A DNA stretch of 24,033 bases from a bacterium (GTDB lineage Bacteria; Thermosulfidibacterota; Thermosulfidibacteria; Thermosulfidibacterales; Thermosulfidibacteraceae): positions 1 through 24,033 of the forward strand of contig JALVZS010000151.1 in NCBI GenBank assembly GCA_027022065.1, given 5' to 3'. A program made the translations under genes and the position numbers. The notes beneath the pieces are model-generated. The model searched no databases. It was not told the origin of the DNA and saw nothing but the letters and a program-made list of their open reading frames with translations. Shown piece by piece: positions 1 through 8,030 of the stretch. Position 1 is the first letter of the stretch, and each line of letters starts with the position of its first letter.

Positions 1-699
1 GTGGTAAGCGAGATACCGGGAACTACCAAAGACGCAGTGGACATAAAGCTTGAGACCCCCGACGGAACGGTGGTCCTCATTGACACGGCGGGATTGAGGA
101 GAAAAAACAGGGTAAGCTCAAAGCTTGAGGCCTACAGCATAACGAGAACCGTGGAAAGCATCAGAAGGTGTGATGTTGCCGTGCTTGTGGTGGATGCAAC
201 AGAAGGCGTAACGGATCAGGACAAGAAGATAGCGGGCCTGATAATGAAGGAAAAGAAAGGCATAATTGTAGCGCTGAATAAGATAGACCTCGTTAAAGAA
301 GGGGTGGGAAGGCTTGTAAGAGAGTCAAAAGATGAACTCTACTTTCTTCCCAACTGCCCATTTATCCCCACATCCGCAGTAACCGGAAGGGGACTGCCCC
401 AGATAATCAGGGAAGCCTTGGACATAGACAGAGTAATGAGGATAAGGGTGCAGACATCAAGGGTTAACAAGGCCATAGAGAGTATAGTCGCTCACCATAA
501 TCCCCCTGCCTACAAGGGAAGATACATCAAGATATACTACGGCACCCAGGTTGAGGTTAAGCCGCCCACATTTGTGGTATTTTCAAATTACCCTGAGGAA
601 ATTCCAGAACACTATAAGCGCTACTTTGAAAAGTCTTTAAGGGAACACCTAGGGTTTGAAAAGGTGCCCATAGATGTTATTTGGAGAAAGAGAACTTAA
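1..699 (+). CDS. der: Ribosome biogenesis GTPase Der (EngA), 3' part only
   Basis: This is the C-terminal part of Der, a double-GTPase that binds the 50S subunit during ribosome assembly. The window cuts off the first G domain and the start of the second. Visible residues hold the G2 GTT motif (about 8-9), the G3 DTAG (28-31), the G4 NKID (93-96) and the G5 SAVTG (125-129). A KH-like domain follows from about 145 to the end, with the typical PPTFVVFSNYPEEIPEHYKRY-type ending. The GTG at base 1 is an internal Val codon just before the EIPGTT motif, not a start. The 3' end overlaps mltG by 26 nt, which suggests translational coupling. The second G domain and KH domain look complete and undamaged. 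Confidence 0.95.
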   Translation: MVSEIPGTTKDAVDIKLETPDGTVVLIDTAGLRRKNRVSSKLEAYSITRTVESIRRCDVAVLVVDATEGVTDQDKKIAGLIMKEKKGIIVALNKIDLVKEGVGRLVRESKDELYFLPNCPFIPTSAVTGRGLPQIIREALDIDRVMRIRVQTSRVNKAIESIVAHHNPPAYKGRYIKIYYGTQVEVKPPTFVVFSNYPEEIPEHYKRYFEKSLREHLGFEKVPIDVIWRKRT

Positions 700-1678
700 G
701 GTTGTTCAAGCTCTCCTTTTCTTTCTATTTCTAGTCCTTACCATCGTTTTAGTGCACATAACATCCAGCCTATACAGGCCCACAGGGGTATCAGCGGAAA
801 TCGTTGTTGAAAAGGGAGAAACTGCGAGGCAGCTCGTTAGAGAGCTTGTGAAAAAGGGAATAACCAAACATCCAAGGCTCGTGCTCCTCTACATGAAGCT
901 CGCAGGCTGGGACAAGAGGTTAAGGCCCGCGCGCATAGTTACCAAAGAAACAGAAAGCGTGGCGGACATTATTGAGAGGCTGGTCAAATACGTACCTTTA
1001 GTAAAGGTGGTCGTTTACGAAGGAATGGATTCCTATGAAATAGCCCACAGACTGCAATCCTTAAATGTAACAAGCGAAAAAAACTTTCTGGATGCCCTTA
1101 AGGCCTTAAGCCCTAAGGACTTTGGGCTCTTTGGCTCAAGCATGGAGGGGTATCTCTTCCCAGACACATATTTTTTCTCAAAGGGAACAAGGCCAGAAGT
1201 TGTAGTTAAAGCCATGGTGGAAAACTTTAAGAGAAAGGCAGTGCCACTTCTTCTTAAAAGCCACATCCTTCCACCTTACAAAACCCTCATAGTGGCCTCC
1301 ATGGTGCAAAAAGAAACTTATGTACCTGAGGAAATGCCCCTCGTTGCAAGCGTGATATACAACAGGCTAAAAAGGGGAATGCCTCTGCAGATAGATCCAA
1401 CGGTTATATACGCAGAGAGAAAGAAGCTTAATCGCCTAACGGACCCTCTGATAAACCACAGGGACTTAAAGATAGACTCCCCTTACAACACATACCTAAG
1501 AACAGGACTTCCCCCAACCCCTATCTGCAATCCAGGACTTGACGCCATAAGGGCAGCGGTATTTCCGGCAAAAACAGGATATCTTTACTTTGTATCAGAA
1601 GGAAACGGCAGACACTACTTTTCAAAGAACTTAAAAGAACACCTAAAGGCTGTTAGGCGCTTTTTAAAGGCCAAGTAG
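674..1678 (+). CDS. mltG: Endolytic murein transglycosylase MltG (YceG-like)
   Basis: MltG is an inner-membrane lytic transglycosylase that cuts nascent peptidoglycan and is thought to terminate glycan strand growth. The 334-residue protein has one N-terminal membrane anchor (about 12-30). An extracytoplasmic LysM-like region (about 40-110) follows, then the catalytic YceG domain. The catalytic Glu is E214 in the block VASMVQKETY. The conserved EGYLFPDTY (158-166), YNRLKRGMPLQIDPTV (229-244) and NTYxxxGLPPTPICNPG (272-288) blocks are all present. The ATG start lies inside the end of der, in another frame, giving a 26-nt overlap. The stop codon lies inside the 3' end of the convergent minus-strand gene, with a 15-nt tail-to-tail overlap and no clear terminator between them. 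Confidence 0.95.
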   Translation: MLFGERELKVVQALLFFLFLVLTIVLVHITSSLYRPTGVSAEIVVEKGETARQLVRELVKKGITKHPRLVLLYMKLAGWDKRLRPARIVTKETESVADIIERLVKYVPLVKVVVYEGMDSYEIAHRLQSLNVTSEKNFLDALKALSPKDFGLFGSSMEGYLFPDTYFFSKGTRPEVVVKAMVENFKRKAVPLLLKSHILPPYKTLIVASMVQKETYVPEEMPLVASVIYNRLKRGMPLQIDPTVIYAERKKLNRLTDPLINHRDLKIDSPYNTYLRTGLPPTPICNPGLDAIRAAVFPAKTGYLYFVSEGNGRHYFSKNLKEHLKAVRRFLKAK

Positions 1679-2419
1679 CAAGTTGTAGCTTTCCAGGGCT
1701 CCCTTTTCGTCGTGCACCTCAAGGGTAAAGATAATATCCCTTTCCTTTGCCCAATTTATAACAGAAAGAATGGGAGCGGAACCAGAAAGTATCTTCCAGT
1801 GCCTGTCCTCCCTAGCGTCGTTGTCGTGTATGTGAAGCTCCTTAATTCTGTCCCCTATCCTCAAAAGCCACTCCTCAAGAGATACCCTGGAGAACAGGTG
1901 AAAGTGCCCCACATCAAAACACACTCCCACCCTTTCGCTTGTCTCTTCAAGCAGCTCACACAAAACAGCAGGATCCTCATCAAACACATTCTCCACGCAT
2001 ATTTTCACATGGCTTGGTATGTTTTCATCAATCCAGGCAAGGGTCTGCTTCGCCACTTTCATCCATACATCCACATTCCCGTTATACCTCCAGCGGTCGT
2101 ATCCCGTGTGTATTACAACAGCTACGGGTGATAGGAGCTCCACAAAGGGGAAGAAGCTCTCGTACCTCTTTTTAACTGCGTCAAGCACAAGGGGATCCAC
2201 AGCCCCAAGGTTCATCTCATAAAAGGGAGCATGTATGGTGCAGGAAAGCCCTGCATCTTCAAGGGCTTCTTTAACACTTCTCAGCTTATCAAAGGGAGCG
2301 CTGTCCACCACATCAGCAGGTATGTAGAACTCCGGCTGTATCTTCTTCTCAAGCATTATTGGGAACTTTTCATCAAGCATCTTGAAAGGGAGATGGACAA
2401 ATATCCTTTCTCTTTTCAC
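1664..2419 (-). CDS. Sugar-phosphate isomerase/epimerase-like TIM-barrel protein
   Basis: The 251-residue protein belongs to the xylose-isomerase-like (AP endonuclease 2) TIM-barrel superfamily, whose members are metal-dependent isomerases, epimerases or endonucleases. Candidate metal or substrate ligands at strand ends are H63 (HAPF), H104 (HTGY), E143 (CVENVF), D169 and H172 (FDVGHFH), H196/H198/D199 (LHIHDND), H207 (EDRHW) and E234 (LEVH). This is the usual metal-site pattern, so the fold and likely metal use are well supported. The substrate is not known. The start is a GTG that forms a GTGA overlap with the stop of the upstream PAS sensor gene. A GAGGAGG sits about 10 nt before it. The overlap implies coupled translation with the sensor. 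Confidence 0.8.
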   Translation of the reverse strand: MKRERIFVHLPFKMLDEKFPIMLEKKIQPEFYIPADVVDSAPFDKLRSVKEALEDAGLSCTIHAPFYEMNLGAVDPLVLDAVKKRYESFFPFVELLSPVAVVIHTGYDRWRYNGNVDVWMKVAKQTLAWIDENIPSHVKICVENVFDEDPAVLCELLEETSERVGVCFDVGHFHLFSRVSLEEWLLRIGDRIKELHIHDNDAREDRHWKILSGSAPILSVINWAKERDIIFTLEVHDEKGALESYNLLLGL

Positions 2420-4062
2420 GATTCCAGAACCTCCTCTAGTTCCTCCAGTCTAAAAGGCTTCTTCAAAACCGCATCTGCAAAGGAAAAGGCCTGTATGTTA
2501 ACCCCCTTGGTGGTTCCCTTTGCCAGCACCACAAACCTTTCCGCAAGCTCCTTTAGGTTTTTAAGTAATTCCTCATCCGCATCTTCAAGCAGTTCCATTT
2601 CAACTATCAAACAATCAAAACGCTCCGGGGGTATATTTCCCAAACTCTCACATGTAATAACCTCACACTCTCCCATCTCCAAGATAACCCTCATTATACT
2701 TAAAAGCGTTGGACTTTTGCTTACAACGAGCATCCTCTTGCCCTTCCAGCCGGCAAAGGCTGGAATTTCAATAACTACTCTATCCTCCAATACCTTCGCC
2801 CTAACAACGCCTTTACTGGAAATAGATAGCTCTTGAAGCAAGAGAGGTTTTGACCTCAGTTCTATCCTGATATATTTTCTACCACCTTCATCCACACTAT
2901 TGTAAATCCTTACTCCCAGAGAAGATCCAGATGCGGCAAGCACTCGAGCCAAGGACCTCTCAAAGACCTCCCTTATATCCTCAACATCCGCCAGGGCTGT
3001 CCAAAGATCATCTTGAACTTCACACTCTATTCCCTCAGCCCTTTTCTCAAACCTGCTGATTATGGAAAAGACAAGATCCTTAAGCTCAACGGGCCTCGTC
3101 TGGTTCCAGAAGGCCGATGAAAGATAGAGCATCTGGTGGGTCAGCTCTCTTGCCTCAAGGCATATCTTTTCCATAGCCTCGGCATTCTCTTTAAGTGGAC
3201 CCTTAAGATATATCTTAACGAGCGATAGGTGCCCCATGAGAACCGCCAGAAGATTATTGAAGTCGTGGGCAAAGCTTCCGGCTATATCTATTAGGGTTCT
3301 TACGCTCTCCTCTCTCAGCCTCTCCCTCTGTCTTGCCACCTCCTTGGTTATATCCTCCATGTACTTTACCGCTCCCATCACATAGCCGAAGTCGTCCTTT
3401 ATGGGAATGGCTCCCTCTCTATAGTACTTTACCCTTTTTCTTCCCACATATACCCTTTCAACCTGGGCAATGGGCTTGGATTTATCTATAGCCTCTTTAA
3501 CCACGCAGCCTGCACAGGGAACATCTGAGTTGTGAAATACCTTGTGGCAGGGCACACCCAGCACTTCCTCAGGAGATTTTCCACCCCATCTGGCCATGGT
3601 GCTGTTTATCATCCTGACCCTCATATCCCTGTCCATAACCCCTATACCGTAGGGAACCACATCAATTATGGCCTCAAGTAGCTTCTCCCTGGCCACACTA
3701 TCGGTAATGTCCAGGCCTATCCCACATATAGCATTCTTTCCCTGCCACCTTATAAGGGAAAATGTGATATTAAGCCATCTTATACGCCCGTCCCTGGTAA
3801 CTACTCTGAAAGGATAGGTTTCTGTAGGCTCCTCCCCTCTGATCCTCATTTTGAAGCGGGAAAGCACCATCTCTCTGTCGCTTTGAAAAACCAAAGAGTA
3901 AGTAACAATCTTATTAGTAAGCTCCTCTCTCGTGTATCCCAAACACTTCTCGCATCCTGGATTTGCATAAAGAAGCGGCTTAAAAAGATCATTCACTACA
4001 AAGCAGATGAGCCTGTCTGAGGTATCAATAAACCTATAGAGATGCTCGGTAAACTCCCTCAT
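2416..4062 (-). CDS. PAS-PAS hybrid histidine-kinase-like sensor with degenerate ATPase and receiver domains
   Basis: Numbering here counts from an upstream TTG at 4098; subtract 12 for the chosen ATG at 4062. Two PAS domains lie at about 20-135 and 140-255. The second carries a Cys cluster (C184, C195, C198). A linker leads to a DHp-like helix with an intact H-box, SFAHDFNNLL (H278). The following segment (about 337-449) looks like a shortened ATPase domain. It lacks recognisable N, G1 (DxGxG), F and G2 (GxGLGL) boxes. The C-terminal receiver-like domain (about 455-558) has VVSKSP where VVDDxP is usual and Glu (E500) where the phosphorylated Asp should be, while the KKPF lysine remains. It is therefore probably a sensor or scaffold without kinase activity. 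ATG 4062 was chosen because TTG 4098 lies inside the terminator hairpin of the preceding operon. No strong ribosome site is seen at either. Confidence 0.8.
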   Translation of the reverse strand: MREFTEHLYRFIDTSDRLICFVVNDLFKPLLYANPGCEKCLGYTREELTNKIVTYSLVFQSDREMVLSRFKMRIRGEEPTETYPFRVVTRDGRIRWLNITFSLIRWQGKNAICGIGLDITDSVAREKLLEAIIDVVPYGIGVMDRDMRVRMINSTMARWGGKSPEEVLGVPCHKVFHNSDVPCAGCVVKEAIDKSKPIAQVERVYVGRKRVKYYREGAIPIKDDFGYVMGAVKYMEDITKEVARQRERLREESVRTLIDIAGSFAHDFNNLLAVLMGHLSLVKIYLKGPLKENAEAMEKICLEARELTHQMLYLSSAFWNQTRPVELKDLVFSIISRFEKRAEGIECEVQDDLWTALADVEDIREVFERSLARVLAASGSSLGVRIYNSVDEGGRKYIRIELRSKPLLLQELSISSKGVVRAKVLEDRVVIEIPAFAGWKGKRMLVVSKSPTLLSIMRVILEMGECEVITCESLGNIPPERFDCLIVEMELLEDADEELLKNLKELAERFVVLAKGTTKGVNIQAFSFADAVLKKPFRLEELEEVLES

Positions 4063-4073
4063 AGAGTTGAGAA

Positions 4074-4107
4074 TATCAAATAATAGGTGGGGGACCAAGC
4101 CCCCACC
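4074..4107 (-). terminator. Intrinsic terminator after the ETF oxidoreductase gene
   Basis: On the minus strand a perfect 8-bp stem, GGTGGGGG/CCCCCACC, closes a 6-nt loop (4094-4099) and is followed by a T-rich run (TATTATTTGAT). It begins 16 nt beyond the stop at 4124, so it probably ends the beta-oxidation/ETF transcript. The T tract is interrupted, so termination may be partial and could let some transcript through into the PAS sensor gene, for which I see no convincing promoter. Confidence 0.65.
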
Positions 4108-4123
4108 CAGTTTTTCAAAAATA

Positions 4124-6130
4124 CTACTCCATGGCTTCCCTTACAATCTCAGCGATGTCCTTGAGCTGGATCTCCTCTTCCTTGCCCTTGTTCTTGAGTC
4201 CATCGTCAAACATGGTGAGGCAGAAGGGGCATGCGGTAACTATAAGCTCCGCACCTGTGTTTATGGCTTCTTCTGTCCTTTCAACATTTATGCGCTTTCC
4301 AATAGTCTCCTCAAGCCACATCCTACCGCCACCTGCACCACAGCAGAAAGAAATCTCCCTGTTCCTTGGCATCTCCAAGAGTTTTTCAGCAGGCACCACA
4401 TTGGCAAGAACCTTTCTGGGCTCATCAAATATGCCGTTGTGCCTGCCAAGGTAACAGCTATCGTGGTAAACCGTTTTAAGGGCTAGGCCCTTCTTGAGCT
4501 TTATCCTGCCCTCGTTTATGAGCCTCAGGATAAACTCGGTGTGGTGCCATACCTCGCCTTCCCAGCCGTACTGAGGATACTCGTGCTTAAGAACATGGTA
4601 TCCGTGGGGACAGGCAACGATAACCTTCTTCACATTGTAGGACTTAAGAAGCTCCACATTCTCCATCGCCAGCATCTCAAACAGGTACTCATTCCCTAAC
4701 CTTCTTGCAGAATCACCGCAGCATTTCTCTTCGGTTCCCAGTATGGCGAAGTCAACACCGGCAGCCTTTAGGATCTCCACCAGGGCCTTCATGACCTTCT
4801 TGTAGCGATCATCATAAGCTCCAGCACATCCAACCCAGAGCAGATATTCAGCCTCACCCTTTTCTGACATAAGTGGAATATCCAATCCTTCTGCCCAATC
4901 AGCCCTTGCAGCAAATCCAACGCCCCAGGGGTTGAAGTTGTTCTCCATGTTCCTGAAGGCAAGCCCCATCTCCTCGGGGATATCTCCCTCCATAAGGGCA
5001 AGGTAACGCCTGAGCTGTATAATCTTCTGAGGATGCTCATTCCTCGTGGGGCATATATGCAGACAGGCTCCACAGGTAGTGCATGCCCATATGGCATCCT
5101 TGTCCAAAAGCCTACCAACAAGAGGCTCAACCCCCTCTATCTCCTCTTCTGGTGAGGGCTTCTGCCCATCCTTCATAGCGGCCATGATTTTAGGAGCATC
5201 CTCAAGTAGAATTTCCCTCAGGTCCTGTATCATCTTTCCAGGCTTGAGAGGTTTTCCTGTTTTGTTTGCAGGACACAGATCCGTGCACCTGTTGCAGTAT
5301 GTACAGGCATAGGTATCAAGCAGATCCTTCCAGGAAAACTGATCTACCCTATTTACACCAAAGAACTCCGTATTCTCAAAGTCCATCCTGAACTGCTTAA
5401 ATCCCTCAAGGTTCTGTAGATAAATGTTGGGCCAGCTCGCTATGATGTGCAGGTGCTTTGAGTAAAGAAGAAGGGGCAAGAATACCAAAAGTATGGCGGT
5501 GTGGAGGAACCAGCATGTTGCGTAAAGCGCGTGAGCCCCTGTCTCGGTTGACGGGCCAAAGATTCCGAGAAGCAAGCTTGATATGGGCCTTAAAGCCTCG
5601 TGTCCAAGTCTAAGCTCTCCCATGTTCATACCGAAGAAGGTTATCACAACGCCCATTATAAGTCCCAGTATAACAGGGGCATCCCAGTGGTTTTCTACCC
5701 TCTCCGGCTTAACCACATAGCGCCTTATGAGAGCCGCTATAATGGCAATAAAAACGCCTGCTGCAAAGAAGTCCTGTAGAAGGGTCAAAAGACCATAAAG
5801 GAAGCTTCCTAAAAAGGCAAAGGAAAAGTGGGGAAATATTATCCTCAAAACCGCCTCAACCGCAGTGGGGAACAGAAGCATAAAGCCCCAAAAGATAACC
5901 GTGTGCATTATACCCACAGCGGTATAGGGACGCTTTCTGCTACATATCTGGGCGAAGATGTACTTTAAGGTCTCCTTTATCCTGAAATCCCTATTGGAGG
6001 TCCTGTCCATAGGATCCTTTTCACAGATTTGAAGATAAGAGATGAGCTCCTTCGCCCTTCTCACAAACACATAAGCGGAGCCAACCGCCAGTATCGCCAG
6101 GATCACCCTAAGTATCACAAGGCTCTCCAT
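4124..6130 (-). CDS. Membrane ETF:(mena)quinone oxidoreductase, NarI-like plus HdrD-like Fe-S domains (EMO type)
   Basis: The 668-residue protein fuses a cytochrome-b/NarI-like membrane domain to an HdrD/GlpC-like Fe-S domain. Members beside etfBA in fatty-acid-oxidising anaerobes pass electrons from reduced ETF to menaquinone. About five membrane segments lie between residues 2 and 235. Histidines that could bind heme include those in MHTVIF, the ATCWFLHT stretch and KHLH. Two 4Fe-4S motifs follow: C276/C279/C282/C286 and C350/C353/C356/C360. Two CCG domains come next, with C435, C470/C471 and C507, then C559, C596/C597, C634 and C637. The start is set by a GGGAGGTG site 5 nt before ATG 6130; a longer reading to 6166 would run into the terminator stem upstream. 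Gene order after etfA supports the role. The quinone type is inferred. Confidence 0.88.
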   Translation of the reverse strand: MESLVILRVILAILAVGSAYVFVRRAKELISYLQICEKDPMDRTSNRDFRIKETLKYIFAQICSRKRPYTAVGIMHTVIFWGFMLLFPTAVEAVLRIIFPHFSFAFLGSFLYGLLTLLQDFFAAGVFIAIIAALIRRYVVKPERVENHWDAPVILGLIMGVVITFFGMNMGELRLGHEALRPISSLLLGIFGPSTETGAHALYATCWFLHTAILLVFLPLLLYSKHLHIIASWPNIYLQNLEGFKQFRMDFENTEFFGVNRVDQFSWKDLLDTYACTYCNRCTDLCPANKTGKPLKPGKMIQDLREILLEDAPKIMAAMKDGQKPSPEEEIEGVEPLVGRLLDKDAIWACTTCGACLHICPTRNEHPQKIIQLRRYLALMEGDIPEEMGLAFRNMENNFNPWGVGFAARADWAEGLDIPLMSEKGEAEYLLWVGCAGAYDDRYKKVMKALVEILKAAGVDFAILGTEEKCCGDSARRLGNEYLFEMLAMENVELLKSYNVKKVIVACPHGYHVLKHEYPQYGWEGEVWHHTEFILRLINEGRIKLKKGLALKTVYHDSCYLGRHNGIFDEPRKVLANVVPAEKLLEMPRNREISFCCGAGGGRMWLEETIGKRINVERTEEAINTGAELIVTACPFCLTMFDDGLKNKGKEEEIQLKDIAEIVREAME

Positions 6131-6135
6131 CACAC

Positions 6136-6143
6136 CACCTCCC
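6136..6143 (-). promoter_or_regulatory. Strong ribosome binding site that fixes the oxidoreductase start
   Basis: On the minus strand GGGAGGTG lies 5 nt before the ATG at 6130. It sits just past the T tract of the etfA terminator. It therefore favours the 668-residue product over the longer in-frame reading, whose extra codons would come from the terminator hairpin. Confidence 0.75.
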
Positions 6144-6144
6144 G

Positions 6145-6178
6145 TGTAAAATAAAACCGGGGTCAAAAGACCCCGGTT
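6145..6178 (-). terminator. Perfect intrinsic terminator between etfA and the ETF oxidoreductase gene
   Basis: On the minus strand the arms AACCGGGGTC and GACCCCGGTT (6169-6178 and 6155-6164) form a perfect 10-bp stem with a TTTT loop. TTATTTTA follows directly. It starts 29 nt after the etfA stop. Only 14 nt separate the T tract from the next start codon, so there is little room for a new promoter. The downstream gene must then depend on read-through or on a promoter inside etfA. Confidence 0.85.
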
Positions 6179-6207
6179 GTTGTAATTTTTATCATGAGCA
6201 TTTACCT

Positions 6208-7188
6208 TTAGGCCTGTCCTTTCTCCTTCTTTATCCTCTCAATAAGAACAGGCACCACCTTGAACAGATCCCCAACAATACCAAAGTCGGCCACATTGAA
6301 TATGGGAGCATCGGGATCCTTGTTAATGGCAACGATGTACTTGGAGGAGGACATCCCAGCAAGGTGCTGGATAGCACCAGATATACCCACAGCGATGTAG
6401 AGCTTGGGTGAAACAGTTTTACCAGTCTGCCCAACCTGATCGGACTGGGGCCTCCAACCAGCATCAACGGCAGCACGAGAAGCACCCACAGCGGCACCAA
6501 GGAGATCCGCAAGCTCCTCAAGCATGGCAAAGTTCTCAGGCCCTTTCATTCCACGACCACCAGAAACGATGATCTCCGCCTCGGTAAGCTCAGGCCTGCC
6601 AGTGGACTTTATGTTAAACTCCTTCATAACCATCTTCTTCTCGGCATCTGTAGGCTCAAAAGGTATGTTCTCCACCTCCGCCTTTTTGCTGGTATCGGGC
6701 TCTGCAATGGGGAAGGCATTGGGCCTTATGGAGATCATCTTAATAGGAGACTTGAAGCCTATTTCAACTATGACCTTACCAGAGATGGCAGGCCTTATGG
6801 CAACAATGTTGTCTCCATCAATCCTGTAACCTGTGCAGTCAGGGGCTATTCCTGCACCCACCCTTGCAGCAACCCTGGGAAGAAGGTCTCTTCCCGTCTG
6901 GGTTCCTCCCATGAGCACCACCTTGGGCTGTTTCTCCTTAACGAGATCTCCAATCACTCTGGCATAGGCCATGGGGTGGTAGTACTTGAGGAAAGGATTG
7001 TCCACCACATAGACCTTGTCCGCACCATAAGAGGCTATCTCATCGGCAAGGGAACCAATCCCCTCACCTATTATTACGGCCTCCATGGAGCATCCAAGCT
7101 CATCGGCCATCTTCCTTCCAAGGCTCAGGGCCTCTTTTGCAGGCTTTCTAAGCTCTCTGTCTCTCTGCTCTGCTATGACAAATACCAT
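6208..7188 (-). CDS. etfA: Electron transfer flavoprotein alpha subunit
   Basis: EtfA binds the electron-carrying FAD of the soluble ETF heterodimer, which takes electrons from acyl-CoA dehydrogenase. The 326-residue length is normal. The N-terminal ETF domain covers about 1-190. The C-terminal FAD-binding domain covers about 200-320, with [12 protein letters not shown] (209-220), [11 protein letters not shown] (235-245), [20 protein letters not shown] (251-270) and the signature around [18 protein letters not shown] (274-291). The ATG has an AAGGAGGTG site and lies 12 nt after the etfB stop, so the two subunits are co-translated. A strong terminator follows the gene. I could not decide from sequence whether this ETF is bifurcating. 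The neighbouring quinone oxidoreductase argues for a simple electron-delivery role. Confidence 0.97.
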   Translation of the reverse strand: MVFVIAEQRDRELRKPAKEALSLGRKMADELGCSMEAVIIGEGIGSLADEIASYGADKVYVVDNPFLKYYHPMAYARVIGDLVKEKQPKVVLMGGTQTGRDLLPRVAARVGAGIAPDCTGYRIDGDNIVAIRPAISGKVIVEIGFKSPIKMISIRPNAFPIAEPDTSKKAEVENIPFEPTDAEKKMVMKEFNIKSTGRPELTEAEIIVSGGRGMKGPENFAMLEELADLLGAAVGASRAAVDAGWRPQSDQVGQTGKTVSPKLYIAVGISGAIQHLAGMSSSKYIVAINKDPDAPIFNVADFGIVGDLFKVVPVLIERIKKEKGQA

Positions 7189-7200
7189 GGCTTCACCTCC

Positions 7201-7995
7201 TTAAAGCACCTTGGCTTCTTCTTTGAGGAACTTGATGAGCTCCTCCACCACCTCTTCAGGCTCACCCTCAACCTTTCTTCCCGCCTGCCTTGCAGGAGGC
7301 AGCTCGTACTTGAGAACCTCTGTGAAGGAGCCTGCCTTGCCTACGGTGCCGGCATCAATACCGAGATCGGCAAGGGTGTACTTGTTTATGGGTTTCCTCT
7401 TAGCCTTCATGATGTTAGGAAGTGAGGGGTATCTGGGTTCGTTGAGACCCTTTCTTCCCGCAAAAACAGCAGGAAGCTCTACTTCAAACACCTCCTCACC
7501 GCCTTCAACCATTCTGACGGCAACCGCCTTATTACCATCAATGTCAAGCTTCACTATGTTGCACACAGATGGAATCCCCAACATTTCCGCAACCATGCTG
7601 GGAACGGTCCAGGTATCACCGTCAATGGCCCTCTGCCCGAACATCAAAAGCTGGAAGGTATCTAGTCCCCCCTCTTTCTTAAGAGCCTCTACCAAAACCT
7701 TGGCAGTGGCATAGGCATCCGAACCATCCAAGGAATCATCCTCAATGTGAACGCCTCTGTCGGCTCCCATGGCCAGAGCAGACCTTATGGCTTCTTGTGC
7801 CCTTGCAGGCCCCATGCTTACAACCACTATCTCATCAACTATCCCTGCCTCTTTTTTCCTTACTGCCTCCTCAACCGCAAACTCATCATAGGGGTTGAGG
7901 ATGTACTTTATCTCGCTTTTGTCCAGCCTATCACCCGCAAGCTTCACACGGGTCTCGGTGTCAGGAACACTCTTCACGAAGCATATCGCCTTCAT
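7201..7995 (-). CDS. etfB: Electron transfer flavoprotein beta subunit
   Basis: EtfB is the partner of EtfA in the ETF dimer and usually carries a second nucleotide or flavin. The 264-residue protein shows the family blocks GPARAQEAIRSALAMGADR (62-80), GQRAIDGDT (120-128) and NEPRYPSLPNIMKA (185-198). The ATG has an AAGGAGGTGAGG site. A sigma-70 promoter lies 47-75 nt upstream. A FadR-like operator sits between that promoter and the ribosome site, so etfBA can be switched apart from the genes before it. The acyl-CoA dehydrogenase gene ends 82 nt upstream, the longest gap inside the cluster. Confidence 0.97.
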   Translation of the reverse strand: MKAICFVKSVPDTETRVKLAGDRLDKSEIKYILNPYDEFAVEEAVRKKEAGIVDEIVVVSMGPARAQEAIRSALAMGADRGVHIEDDSLDGSDAYATAKVLVEALKKEGGLDTFQLLMFGQRAIDGDTWTVPSMVAEMLGIPSVCNIVKLDIDGNKAVAVRMVEGGEEVFEVELPAVFAGRKGLNEPRYPSLPNIMKAKRKPINKYTLADLGIDAGTVGKAGSFTEVLKYELPPARQAGRKVEGEPEEVVEELIKFLKEEAKVL

Positions 7996-8011
7996 AACCT
8001 CACCTCCTTAG

Positions 8012-8029
8012 TGAATGAGTATTCATTCA
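8012..8029. promoter_or_regulatory. FadR-type (TetR family) operator palindrome upstream of etfB
   Basis: The minus strand reads TGAATGAATACTCATTCA, a perfect inverted repeat with 7-bp arms around a 4-bp spacer. As I recall it, the Bacillus FadR operator consensus is TGAATGAMTANTCATTCA, and every position fits. FadR is a TetR-family repressor of fatty-acid oxidation genes that is released by long-chain acyl-CoA. The site lies just downstream of the predicted transcript start and upstream of the etfB ribosome site, a position suited to repression. No TetR-family gene lies in this window, so the regulator would be encoded elsewhere. Confidence 0.75.
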
Positions 8030-8030
8030 T

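Noticed and set aside
1-3. GTG at the first base as a start codon for Der
   Set aside because: It falls inside the second G domain directly before the G2 motif, so it is an internal Val and the gene begins outside the window.
6131-6166. Upstream ATG (6166) as the start of the ETF oxidoreductase
   Set aside because: It lies in the stem-loop of the etfA terminator, while ATG 6130 has a strong GGGAGGTG site.
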